Part shown: positions 14,572 to 23,500 of the stretch, one piece after another
Numbering within the stretch: the first letter of the stretch is position 1
Layout: the number at the start of each line of letters is the position of its first letter
Assembly (NCBI GenBank): GCA_035556555.1
Contig: DATMES010000002.1
Coordinates: forward strand, 62,001-126,000
Direction: 5' to 3'
Length of the DNA: 64,000 nucleotides
Source: Frankiaceae bacterium
GTDB taxonomy: Bacteria; Actinomycetota; Actinomycetes; BP-191
The notes under the pieces: model-generated
Databases searched by the model: none
The model's input: only the letters and a program-made list of their open reading frames with translations
What the model was told of the DNA's origin: nothing
Program-made: the position numbers and the translations under genes

Positions 14572-15692
14572 AAGGCGCCTTCCGTGACAGCGGTCCCCGC
14601 GGGGAACGTCAGCGTGAACGTCGACCCGGTCCCCTCGACGCTCCACACGTCGACCCGGCCGCGGTGGTTGCCGGCGATGTGCTTGACGATCGCGAGCCCG
14701 AGCCCGGTGCCGCCGGTCTCGCGCGAGCGCGCGGGGTCGACCCGGTAGAAGCGTTCGAACACCCGGTCCTGGTCGGCGGGGCTGATGCCGATGCCCTGGT
14801 CGGTCACCGACACCTCGACGTCGCCGCCGCGCCGCCGCGCCGTGACGCCGATGCGCGTGTCCGGCGGGGAGTACGCCACGGCGTTGTCGAGCAGGTTGGA
14901 CAGCGCGGTGCAGAGCTGCGCGGCGTCGCCGTCGACGACGAGGTCGGGGTCGCCCATGCGCACGACGATCTCGATGCCGCTGGCCGCCGCGACGAGCCGC
15001 GCGCGGTCCACGGCCTCGTCCACGAACGACCGTACGAGCACCGGCTCCTGCCTGGTCGGCTCCGCGCCCTGCAGCCGCGACAGGTCGATGAGCTCCTGGA
15101 TGAGCCGCGACAGCCGCCCCGACTCGAGCAGCATCCGGTCCGCGAACCGGCGTACGGCGTCCGGGTCGTCGCCGCAGTTCTGGATCGCCTCGGCGAGCAG
15201 CGACATCGCGCCGACAGGGGTCTTGAGCTCGTGGGAGACGTTCGCGACGAAGTCCCTGCGGACCGCGTCCACGCGCCGGGTCTCGGTCGTGTCGTCCACG
15301 AGCAGCGCGACGCGCGGCCCGGCCGGCGCCGCGACGACATGGACGGAACGCACCTCCCGCCCGTCGGGCAGGTCGACGTCGCCCTCGCGCGGCTCCTGGT
15401 CGCGCCAGGCTCGGCGGGCGAGGCGTTCGAGCTCGGGGCTGGCGAGGCGGCCGTCGCGGACGACGCGCATGGTCGCGGCGGCGGGGTTGGTCCAGACGAT
15501 GGCGTCGTTCTCGAGGATGACGACGGCGGTCAGCGTCGCGGCGAGCGCGGCGTCCACGACGTCGGCGGGCGCCGACGGTCCCGGCGTACCCGGGTCGGCG
15601 ACGACGGCGCGGCGCCGGGCGAGCGCGTAGCCGCCGGCGACGCCCGCGGCCGCGGCGACGACGAGGCCCGCGCCCGCGACGATGACCTCCAC
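14568..15692 (-). CDS. senX3: Phosphate-sensing histidine kinase SenX3
   Basis: Membrane histidine kinase partner of RegX3, 374 residues from GTG 15692. One N-terminal membrane segment (IVAGAGLVVAAAAGVAGGYAL), a PAS-like domain (about 45-135), the phosphorylation box NVSHELKTP (His154), and ATPase motifs NLLDNAVAYSPP, VTDQGIGIS, FERFYRVD and GGTGLGLAIVKHIAG. In SenX3-like kinases activity is repressed by the Pst transporter and PhoU when phosphate is high. A GTG at 15752 would add 20 residues; neither start has a strong ribosome site. Transcribed divergently from phoU. Confidence 0.93.
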   Translation of the reverse strand: MEVIVAGAGLVVAAAAGVAGGYALARRRAVVADPGTPGPSAPADVVDAALAATLTAVVILENDAIVWTNPAAATMRVVRDGRLASPELERLARRAWRDQEPREGDVDLPDGREVRSVHVVAAPAGPRVALLVDDTTETRRVDAVRRDFVANVSHELKTPVGAMSLLAEAIQNCGDDPDAVRRFADRMLLESGRLSRLIQELIDLSRLQGAEPTRQEPVLVRSFVDEAVDRARLVAAASGIEIVVRMGDPDLVVDGDAAQLCTALSNLLDNAVAYSPPDTRIGVTARRRGGDVEVSVTDQGIGISPADQDRVFERFYRVDPARSRETGGTGLGLAIVKHIAGNHRGRVDVWSVEGTGSTFTLTFPAGTAVTEGAL

Positions 15693-15765
15693 GCCGACGA
15701 TGCTAGAGGCGAACGACCGCCCCCACAGCCCGGCATCGAGCCGTCCCCGCACGGCGACCCCTGAT

Positions 15766-15809
15766 CTTCACGGCGCGTGCACCGGGAGTTCACCGGGCCG
15801 TCACCCGGA
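15766..15809 (+). promoter_or_regulatory. PHO-box array between senX3 and phoU
   Basis: Four contiguous 11-nt units: CTTCACGGCGC (15766), GTGCACCGGGA (15777), GTTCACCGGGC (15788), CGTCACCCGGA (15799). They resemble the direct-repeat units bound by PhoP/RegX3-type regulators in actinomycetes (GTTCACC core). Placed 32 bp before the phoU start and in the divergent region, they could control both directions. Binding is inferred. Confidence 0.75.
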
Positions 15810-15840
15810 CAGGCCCCCCAGCGCGACTAGGCTGGCTCGC

Positions 15841-16491
15841 ATGCGTGACGCGTACCACGAGGAGCTCGACAGCCTCACCAACGCCCTCGTCGACCTGGCC
15901 AACCTCGTCGGCTCCGCCATGGGCCGCGCGACGACCGCGCTCCTCGACTCCGACGTGCAGATGGCGGAGACCGTCATCGCCGGCGACCACGTCATCGACG
16001 ACCGCTACCACGAGATCGAGGAGCGGGCGTTCGCGCTGTTCGCGCGGCAGCAGCCGGTCGCGACCGACCTGCGCGTGCTCGTCACGAGCCTGCGCATGGT
16101 CGCCGACATCGAGCGCGCCGGCGACCTCGCGCTGCACGTCGCCAAGGTCGCCCGCCGCAGGCACCCCGCCGCCGCGATCCCGCCGGGGCTGCGTTCGACC
16201 ATCCTCGAGATGGGCCAGGTCGCGCAGCGGATCATGGCGAAGGCCGCCGACGTCATCGCGCAGCGCGACGTCGAGCTGGCCGGCGAGCTCGAGACCGACG
16301 ACGACCAGATGGACGACCTGCACCGCAAGCTGTTCAACGTCATCCTCGGCGAGAAGTGGGAGGGCGGCATCGAGTCCGCCATCGACGTGACGCTGGTGGG
16401 CCGCTACTACGAGCGGTTCGCCGACCATGCCGTCTCCGTCGCCCGCCGCGTCGTCTACCTGGTGACCGGCGAGCGCGTCGTCGCCGACTGA
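15841..16491 (+). CDS. phoU: Phosphate signalling protein PhoU
   Basis: Cytoplasmic helical protein, 216 residues (ATG 15841), the usual length. Two PhoU three-helix repeats are visible: MRDAYHEELDSLTNALVDLA ... RQQPVATDLRVLVTSLRMVADIERAGDLA and the second repeat ending GRYYERFADHAVSVARRVVYL. Acidic E/D-xxx-D clusters for metal binding are present (DIERAGD, ERFADH). It mediates repression of SenX3 by the Pst transporter. Hairpin repeat B2 follows, then pstS. Confidence 0.95.
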   Translation: MRDAYHEELDSLTNALVDLANLVGSAMGRATTALLDSDVQMAETVIAGDHVIDDRYHEIEERAFALFARQQPVATDLRVLVTSLRMVADIERAGDLALHVAKVARRRHPAAAIPPGLRSTILEMGQVAQRIMAKAADVIAQRDVELAGELETDDDQMDDLHRKLFNVILGEKWEGGIESAIDVTLVGRYYERFADHAVSVARRVVYLVTGERVVAD

Positions 16492-16523
16492 CGGCGGCGC
16501 GGCTGGCCCCCGCCCCGCCCATG

Positions 16524-16581
16524 TCGTGATCTTGGCAATGTCTGGTGCACCCGGCGGACCGAAACATTGCCAAGATCACGA
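16524..16581. repeat. Intergenic hairpin repeat, family B, copy 2
   Basis: A 58-bp element with perfect 18-bp arms (16524-16541 TCGTGATCTTGGCAATGT; 16564-16581). Where other copies have GGCGACGT paired with ACGTCGCC, this copy has GGCAATGT paired with ACATTGCC: both sides changed together, so pairing is kept. It lies 33 bp after phoU and upstream of the pstS PHO box. Confidence 0.93.
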
Positions 16582-16628
16582 GGACGGCGCGTCGCGGGCA
16601 GGGCGCCGTACGGCACTGTTCCGCCGTC

Positions 16629-16661
16629 GTTCACCCTGCGTTCACCCTCGGTGAGCCGGGC
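16629..16661 (+). promoter_or_regulatory. PHO box upstream of pstS
   Basis: Two near-perfect 11-nt direct repeats, GTTCACCCTGC (16629-16639) and GTTCACCCTCG (16640-16650), followed by a weaker unit GTGAGCCGGGC (16651-16661). This matches the known actinomycete PHO-box pattern closely. It lies 30 bp before the pstS start. Confidence 0.85.
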
Positions 16662-16690
16662 CGCCACCTGGCCCACCTAGCGTCGGGGTC

Positions 16691-17665
16691 GTGACGAAGA
16701 ACCCCACGTACGCCGCGGCGCTCGCGGCCATTGCCATCGCCACCGCGGCCTGCGGCGGCAACAACGGGACCGCCGGGGCCAGTGACCTCGCCGGCACCAT
16801 CCGGATCGACGGGTCCAGCACCGTCGCGCCACTGAGCGAGGCGGCCGCCGAGCTGTTCCGCGAGGAGAACCCCGACGTCCAGATCACCGTCGGCACGTCC
16901 GGCACGGGCGGCGGCTTCGAGAAGTTCTGCAGCGGCGAGACCGACGTCTCCGACGCCTCCCGTCCGATCAAGGACGAGGAGAAGGCGAAGTGCGACGCCA
17001 AGAACGTCGTCTTCGACGAGCTGCAGGTCGCCAACGACGCGCTCACCGTCGTCGTCAACAAGGAGAACGACTGGATCGACTGCATCACGGTCGACCAGCT
17101 CAAGAAGATCTGGGACCAGGGCTCGAAGGTGAACAACTGGAACCAGGTCGACCCGTCGTTCCCGAACGTCCCGATGAAGCTGTTCGGCGCGGGCACCGAC
17201 TCGGGGACCTTCGACTACTTCACCGACGAGATCAACGGCGAGGAGGGGCGCAGCCGCACCGACTACGAGGCGACCGAGGACGACAACCGCACGGTCACCG
17301 GCGTCAGCGGCGACAAGGGCGGCCTCGGCTACTTCGGCTTCTCGTACTTCGAGGAGAACGCCGACGACCTCAAGGCGCTGAAGGTGGACGGCGGCAGCGG
17401 CTGCGTCGAGCCGAGCGTGGCCACGGTGCAGGACGGCACGTACAAGCCCCTGGCCCGCCCGCTGTTCGTCTACCCGACCGCCGCGCTGCTCGCGAGGCCC
17501 GAGGGGATCGCGTTCGTGCGGTACTACGCGGACCACGCGGTCGAGATCGCCGAGGACGCGCGGTTCGTGCCGCTGACCGACGCGCAGACGGCCGAGCTGA
17601 AGGCCAAGATCGACGCCCTCGAGGCGAAGGCGCCCTCCGGCGTGACGGCGACCCCCACGTCGTGA
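16691..17665 (+). CDS. pstS: Phosphate-binding lipoprotein PstS
   Basis: Extracytoplasmic phosphate receptor, 324 residues from GTG 16691. Lipobox ATAAC (Cys near residue 21) with a Gly/Asn linker gives membrane anchoring. Phosphate-binding elements are present: IDGSSTVAPL, GTSGTGGGFEKFCSGETDVSDASRPI, GTDSGTFDYF and the GGLGYFGFSYF segment. Directly behind the PHO box, so induction on phosphate limitation is expected. Its TGA overlaps the GTG of pstC. The GTG has only a weak ribosome site (GGGG). Confidence 0.95.
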   Translation: MTKNPTYAAALAAIAIATAACGGNNGTAGASDLAGTIRIDGSSTVAPLSEAAAELFREENPDVQITVGTSGTGGGFEKFCSGETDVSDASRPIKDEEKAKCDAKNVVFDELQVANDALTVVVNKENDWIDCITVDQLKKIWDQGSKVNNWNQVDPSFPNVPMKLFGAGTDSGTFDYFTDEINGEEGRSRTDYEATEDDNRTVTGVSGDKGGLGYFGFSYFEENADDLKALKVDGGSGCVEPSVATVQDGTYKPLARPLFVYPTAALLARPEGIAFVRYYADHAVEIAEDARFVPLTDAQTAELKAKIDALEAKAPSGVTATPTS

Positions 17666-18609
17666 CCGCGACGGCAGGCACCGGTCTGCCCGGTTCGGGA
17701 GCCTCGCTCCTGAGCCGGGCACGGCCGCGTTACGGCGAACGTGTCATCAAGGCGGTGCTCGCGGGCGCCGCCGGTATCAGCGTGCTCACGACGGTCGGCA
17801 TCATCGTCGCGCTCGCCGTCCCGACCGTGTCGTTCTTCCGTGACGTCCCGATCGGCGACTTCCTGCTGGGGACGGTGTGGACGCCGCTGTTCGCGGACGC
17901 GGAGTTCGGCGTGCTGCCGCTGGTCTGCGCCACGCTCGTCATCACGGTCATCGCGCTCGCGGTGGCGGTGCCGCTGGGGCTCGGCGCGGCGGCGTACCTC
18001 AGCGAGTTCGCCTCCCGCCGCGCGCGCGGCGTGCTCAAGCCGGTGCTCGAGCTGCTGGCCGGCATCCCGACCGTGGTCTACGGCTTCTTCGCGCTGACGT
18101 TCGTCACGCCGCTGCTGCGCGACCTCTGGCCGGGCAACGACCCGCCCTCGACCTACAACGCCCTGTCTGCCGGCCTGGTCATGGGCGTCATGATCCTGCC
18201 GACCATCGCCTCGCTGTCCGAGGACGCGATGGCGGCGGTCCCGCGGACGCTGCGCGACGGGGCGTACGCCCTCGGCTCCTCGCCGGCGACGGTCACGCGC
18301 AAGGTCGTCTTCCCCGCGGCCCTGTCCGGCATCGTCGCGTCGGTCATCCTCGGGATCTCGCGCGCGCTCGGCGAGACCATGATCGTCGTCGTCGCGGCGG
18401 GCTCCACCGCGCGCCTCACGGCGGATCCGACCGAGGGCATGCAGACGCTGACGTCGTTCATCGCGCAGGCCGCCTCGGGCGACAACCAGGTCGGCACCAC
18501 CGGCTACAACACGATCTTCGCCGTCGGCTCGCTGCTGTTCGTCTCGACGCTGCTCATGAACGTCATCTCGATCCGCCTGGTCCGTCGCTTCCGCGAGGTC
18601 TACGAATGA
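17662..18609 (+). CDS. pstC: Phosphate ABC transporter permease PstC
   Basis: Inner-membrane permease, 315 residues from GTG 17662, which overlaps the pstS stop (GTGA). About six membrane segments; family landmarks include PLGLGAAAYLSEFA, LAGIPTVVYGFFAL, SEDAMAAVPRTLRDGAYALGSS (the EAA loop contacting PstB) and GISRALGETMIVV. The stop (TGA 18607-18609) overlaps an ATG that opens an 18-codon reading frame before pstA. Confidence 0.95.
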   Translation: MTATAGTGLPGSGASLLSRARPRYGERVIKAVLAGAAGISVLTTVGIIVALAVPTVSFFRDVPIGDFLLGTVWTPLFADAEFGVLPLVCATLVITVIALAVAVPLGLGAAAYLSEFASRRARGVLKPVLELLAGIPTVVYGFFALTFVTPLLRDLWPGNDPPSTYNALSAGLVMGVMILPTIASLSEDAMAAVPRTLRDGAYALGSSPATVTRKVVFPAALSGIVASVILGISRALGETMIVVVAAGSTARLTADPTEGMQTLTSFIAQAASGDNQVGTTGYNTIFAVGSLLFVSTLLMNVISIRLVRRFREVYE

Positions 18610-18662
18610 GTACCCCACGACGCCGCTCGCTGCGCTCGCGCCGCCGCGGGGGCCCCCAATGA
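18606..18662 (+). CDS. Possible 18-residue linker ORF between pstC and pstA
   Basis: An ATG at 18606 overlaps the pstC stop (ATGA) and its own TGA (18660-18662) overlaps the pstA ATG (ATGA). The product would be the basic peptide [18 protein letters not shown]. It contains the palindrome-like CGCTCGCTGCGCTCG. The double overlap would let ribosomes pass by coupling from pstC to pstA across the 49-nt gap. Function as a peptide is not supported; it may be only a coupling device or chance. Confidence 0.35.
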   Translation: MSTPRRRSLRSRRRGGPQ

Positions 18663-19525
18663 GCGTCATCCCTCCGGCGCCGAGGTCGCGGGCGGTCCAG
18701 GGCACGGCGTTCCGCGGCGTGCTGTTCGCCTGCCTCGTGTTCGGCATGGTGGCGCTCGGGACGCTGCTGTACGACGTCGTGTCGACCGGCCTCCCGGCGC
18801 TCGACGCCAAGCTGTTCGAACGCTTCCCCTCCGCCTCCCCACGCAGGGCCGGCGCCCAGTCGGCGATCATGGGCACGATCTGGGTGATCTCCCTGACGGC
18901 GCTGTTCACGGTGCCGATCGGCATCGCGACGGCGATCTACCTCGAGGAGTACGCCGACGAGCGCCGCTGGTACAACCGCGCGCTCTCGGTCAACATCCAG
19001 AACCTCGCCGCGGTGCCGTCGATCATCTACGGCATCCTCGCGCTCGGGTTCCTCGTGCGCGGGATCGGCCTCGGACCGAGCGTGCTCGCCGGCTCGCTGG
19101 CGCTGACGCTGCTCGTGCTGCCCGTCGTCATCCTCGCGTCGCGGGAGGCGCTGCGCGCCGTACCCAACAGCATCCGCCAGGGCGCGCTCGCGCTCGGCGC
19201 GACGCAGTGGCAGACGATCTGGAAGCAGGTGCTCCCCAGCGCGCTCCCCGGCATCGCCACGGGCACGATCCTGGCGCTGTCGCGGGCCATCGGCGAGGCG
19301 GCTCCGCTGCTGCTCGTGAGCGGCATCACGTACATCACGTTCAACCCCGACGGGGTCAACAGCGCGTTCACCGTGCTGCCGTTGCAGATCTACAACTGGG
19401 TGACGCGGCCGCAGGACGCGTTCCGGACCCTGGCGGCCGCGGCGATCATCGTGCTCCTCGCCCTGCTGCTGATCATGAACTCGGTGGCTATCGTGCTGCG
19501 TAGCCGTAACCAGAAGCGGTGGTGA
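18659..19525 (+). CDS. pstA: Phosphate ABC transporter permease PstA
   Basis: Inner-membrane permease, 288 residues from ATG 18659. Landmarks: [33 protein letters not shown], the EAA loop [36 protein letters not shown] and a last membrane segment. It pairs with PstC. The gene follows the 18-codon linker frame, and its stop overlaps the pstB start region (GTGA at 19522). Confidence 0.95.
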   Translation: MSVIPPAPRSRAVQGTAFRGVLFACLVFGMVALGTLLYDVVSTGLPALDAKLFERFPSASPRRAGAQSAIMGTIWVISLTALFTVPIGIATAIYLEEYADERRWYNRALSVNIQNLAAVPSIIYGILALGFLVRGIGLGPSVLAGSLALTLLVLPVVILASREALRAVPNSIRQGALALGATQWQTIWKQVLPSALPGIATGTILALSRAIGEAAPLLLVSGITYITFNPDGVNSAFTVLPLQIYNWVTRPQDAFRTLAAAAIIVLLALLLIMNSVAIVLRSRNQKRW

Positions 19526-20388
19526 CGGTGACCCTGACCAGGACCGACAGCGGGAGCCGCATGACCGCGCAGGTGCCCCACGTCACCACGACCGCCGCCC
19601 CGGCGAGCGTGCTCGACGCCGTCATCACGCTCGACGACCTCGCCGTGTCGTACTTCGGGCGGCCGGCGATCGAGAACGTCCACCTCGACTTCGGCTTCCG
19701 CGAGATCACCGCGCTCATCGGGCCCTCCGGCTGCGGCAAGAGCACCGTGCTGCGCTGCCTCAACCGGATGAACGACCTCGTGCTCGGCGCCGAGGTCACG
19801 GGGACGGTCAAGTACCACGACCAGGACATCTACGACCCGGCCGTGGACGTCATCGAGCTCCGCCGGCGGATCGGCATGGTGTTCCAGAAGCCGAACCCGT
19901 TCCCGAAGTCGATCTACGACAACATCGCGTTCGGGCCGCGGGTCAAGGGCGTCAAGAAGGGCCTCGACGAGATCGTCGAGGAGGCGCTGACCAAGGCCGC
20001 GCTCTGGGACGAGGTCAAGGACAAGCTCAAGGAGAGCGCGTTCGCGCTGTCCGGCGGGCAGCAGCAGCGCCTGTGCATCGCCCGCTGCATCGCCGTCTCG
20101 CCCGACGTGATCCTCATGGACGAGCCCTGCGCCTCGCTCGACCCGATCGCCACGAGCCGCATCGAGGACCTCATGCAGGACCTCAAGCGCGAGTTCTCGA
20201 TCATCATCGTCACGCACAACATGCAGCAGGCGGCCCGCGTGTCGGACCGCACGGCGTTCTTCACCGCCGAGGCGCTGGAGAACGGCGGCCGCATCGGCCG
20301 GCTCGTGGAGTACGACGTGACGTCGCGCATCTTCACCAACCCGGCGGAGCGGCGTACGGAGGACTACATCACCGGCCGCTTCGGCTGA
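19522..20388 (+). CDS. pstB: Phosphate ABC transporter ATPase PstB
   Basis: ATPase of the Pst importer, 288 residues from GTG 19522 (overlaps the pstA stop). ATG 19561 (MTAQVPHV, good GGGAG spacing) is an alternative that removes 13 residues. Walker [11 protein letters not shown], the family-typical [10 protein letters not shown] and [12 protein letters not shown], signature [13 protein letters not shown], Walker [13 protein letters not shown] and [10 protein letters not shown] are present. It ends DYITGRFG, the usual PstB C-terminus. Last gene of the pst operon. Confidence 0.96.
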   Translation: MTVTLTRTDSGSRMTAQVPHVTTTAAPASVLDAVITLDDLAVSYFGRPAIENVHLDFGFREITALIGPSGCGKSTVLRCLNRMNDLVLGAEVTGTVKYHDQDIYDPAVDVIELRRRIGMVFQKPNPFPKSIYDNIAFGPRVKGVKKGLDEIVEEALTKAALWDEVKDKLKESAFALSGGQQQRLCIARCIAVSPDVILMDEPCASLDPIATSRIEDLMQDLKREFSIIIVTHNMQQAARVSDRTAFFTAEALENGGRIGRLVEYDVTSRIFTNPAERRTEDYITGRFG

Positions 20389-20459
20389 GCCACCTCCGCT
20401 CAACTTCGGACAACTCGACACAACCCGGTAAAGGCGGCAGGAACCGGGGCGGGGGCATG

Positions 20460-20502
20460 GAAGTACGAGAAGGCCACCACCAGCCTCACCTTGGAGTACT
20501 TC
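20460..20502 (+). promoter_or_regulatory. Inverted repeat enclosing the ribosome site of the M36 peptidase gene
   Basis: GAAGTAC (20460-20466) and GTACTTC (20496-20502) are exact inverted repeats; the right arm ends one base before the GTG start and the TTGGAG ribosome site lies inside. The inner AGGC/GCCT could extend the fold. A structure limiting translation is possible. Further upstream, ACCCGGTAAAGGCGGCAGGAACCGGG can also pair at its ends. No known riboswitch could be assigned. Confidence 0.4.
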
Positions 20503-20503
20503 T

Positions 20504-23500
20504 GTGCGTCGTAGCCGACTGCTCTGGCTAGCGCTGCCGCTCTGCGCGGCGACGCTCCTCGCTCCGACCGGCGGCAACGCCGCCGGCGCCCCGCGAGTCA
20601 GCAAGATCGCCACGGACGTCCTGCGTCCCGGCTTCCAGGGGGAGGACAGCGACGCGCCCGGCACCCTCGACAACCGCGTCGGGTCCGTCAAGCCGACCGC
20701 GACGCAGCTCGCGATCGTGAAGAAGCTCGGCGCCAAGGCGACCTGGAGCCAGTTCGGCTCGCCGCGGTCGCTCTTCAACCGCCACGACCTCTACCTCTCG
20801 GGCCCGATGAAGGGCGACGCCGCGACCGTCGGCCGCGCCTGGATCCGCGACAACGCCGCGCTGTTCGGCCTCACGCCCGAGCTGACGGAGCCCGCGCACC
20901 TCCAGCTGGTGGCCAACAACCGCCTGTACGAGTCGCCGGACAACCGCCGCATCATGGCCGGGCTCGAGCCCCTGGCGAAGGACTCCACGGTGCCGCACGT
21001 GCTGCTGTTCCGGCAGCTGTTCGGCGGGATCGAGGCCGCGCAGGAGGGCATGATCAACCTCACGCTCGACCCCGACAACCGCGTCGTCTACGTCGCGTCG
21101 GGCGTGACCCGCGACACGAAGATCACGAACACCCGGAAGATCGACGTCGTCGAGGCGTGGCGCACCGCCGCCGCCTCCGTCGGCTGGCACGTCCCCGCAT
21201 CGCAGGTGAAGGTGCTCGACGGCCTCCTGCACGGCGAGTGGACCCGCCTGCAGGTCCCGAACGTCAAGGACCCGCAGATCGGCCGTCTCCGCGCGATCCC
21301 GACCCCGAAGGACGGCGTCCGCCTGGCGTGGGAGGTCAACACGGTCGACAACGACCGCGTCGCCACCGGCCAGCACGAGCCGCTCGCGTACATCACGTTC
21401 GTCGACGCGCAGACCAACAAGGTGATCCACCGCGCCAACGCCGTGTTCTACGCCGGCGGCGGCGTCCCCGCGTCGATGTCCGTGCCCTCGGTCGGCCCCA
21501 AGACGCAGGTCCCCGACCCGAAGTGGAAGGTCTTCCCCAACACGCCGCAGTTCGCGACCCCGGGCGTCGCCTCGCCGGACGACCGGCAGATGTGGTGCTG
21601 GTCCGTCGCCGCGACGGGCTGTGACATGGTCATCGGCGGCGCCACCGGCCACCGTGCCAAGCCGCAGCTGAAGTTCGCGTACGACGAGATTCCGGCCGAC
21701 GCCAACCTCGCGACCATCATGTTCCTGAGCAAGGGCAACGACGCCGACACCACGGCGTCGTACTTCAGCCACCTCACGCCGGACCTGCCGCGCTACGCCG
21801 CGTCGGGGACCAGGGAGTACGTCTACCCGTTCACCGACCAGTGGCACACCAGCAACTGCAACCTGTCGGGCAACTACGCGTCGACCGCCCAGAACGACAT
21901 CGACGCCGCGATCATCAACCTGTTCACCAACTACGGGCGCATGCACGACTGGTCGTACTACCTCGGGTTCACCGAGTCGACGTGGAACATGCAGCAGAAG
22001 AACCTCGGCGAAGACCAGGAGACCTCGCAGGAGCCCAAGGACGGGGACCCGGAGAAGGGCCAGGCCCAGGCCGGCGCCGTCGCGGGCTCGGTGCTGTTCA
22101 CCGGCCGTGACAACGCCAACCAGATCTCGCTGCAGGACGGCGCGCCGGGCGTCACCAACCAGTACCTCTGGCACCCGCTGCAGGCGTCGTTCTACTCGCC
22201 GTGCGTCGACGGCGCGTACGACATGGGCGTCGTCGGCCACGAGTACACCCACGCGATCAGCAACCGCATGATCGGCGGCCCGGACGCCGGCATCGGCGGC
22301 TCGGAGGGCCCGAAGATGGGCGAGGCGTGGTCCGACCTCGCGGCGATGGAGTACGTCAACGGCTTCGGCTTCGCGCCGGTCGCCGACGAGAACCCGTACG
22401 CCGTCGGCCCGTACGCCACCGGCAACAAGAACGAGGGCATCCGCAACTACGGGATGAACGACAGCCCGCTCAACTACTCGCAGCTGTTCTACGACGGCAA
22501 CGGCCAGACCGGCCCGCACTCGGACAGCGAGATCTGGAGCGCCGCGAACTTCGAGGTCCGCAAGGCCCTCATCGAGAAGTACGACGCGATGTTCCCGTCG
22601 ACCAACAAGGACCTGCAGTTCGCCTGCGCGAACGGCGAGGTCGACTCCAAGCTCTGCCCGGGCAACCGCCGCTGGATCCAGCTGATGTTCGACGGCTTCC
22701 TCATCCAGGACGCGGCGGCCGGCATGCCCGCGGCGGCCGAGGCGCAGCTCGCGGCCGACGTGGCCCGCTACAAGGGCGCCAACCAGAAGGAGATCTGGGC
22801 CGCGTACGCGAAGCGCGGCCTCGGTGACCTCTCCGACGAGGGCGGCACGCCCGACTGGTCCACCCCGAAGGAGAACAACGAGGCCCAGGTGCGCTTCCGC
22901 ACCGTCGCCGTCGACGGCGGCGGGGTGCCGAAGGACGCGTTCGTGTTCGTCGGCCCGTACACCGCCCGCACCCAGGAGGCGGCCACGTCCTCCAGCGGCG
23001 GCGCCAGCAAGATCGTGCAGTTCGTGCCGGGCAAGTACCTGTTCACCGCCCGCGCCGACGGCTACGGCCAGTACCAGTTCGAGAAGACGTTCGAGGCCGG
23101 ACAGTCGTACCTCGTCGACGTCCCGATGCGGAAGAACCTCGCGTCGGAGACCAACGGCGCGGAGGCCACCGGTGACGGCGGCAACCACTTCGCGCTCATC
23201 GACGACACCGAGGAGACCAACTGGGCCTTCCTCGGCGCCAGCACCGACGAGGTCATCGAGGGCAAGCAGGTCACGGTCGACCTGACCGGTGGCACGCACC
23301 TGGTGAAGGAGATCCAGGTCAGCGCCATCAACCGGCCCCAGCAGTCCAACGACCCGTACGACACGAAGGGCCAGAACCGCTTCGCGTCGCTGCGGTCGTT
23401 CGAGATCCTCACCTGCGACGCCGCCACCGGCGCCGACTGCGAGGAGGAGGACAGCTACACCCTCGTCTACACCAGCCCGGAGGACGCGTTCCCGACCGGC

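Noticed and set aside
20389-20503. Possible c-di-AMP (ydaO) riboswitch before the M36 peptidase
   Set aside because: AACCCGGTAAAGGCGGC resembles a fragment of such leaders, but the 115-bp gap is too short for the whole aptamer and other conserved parts are absent.
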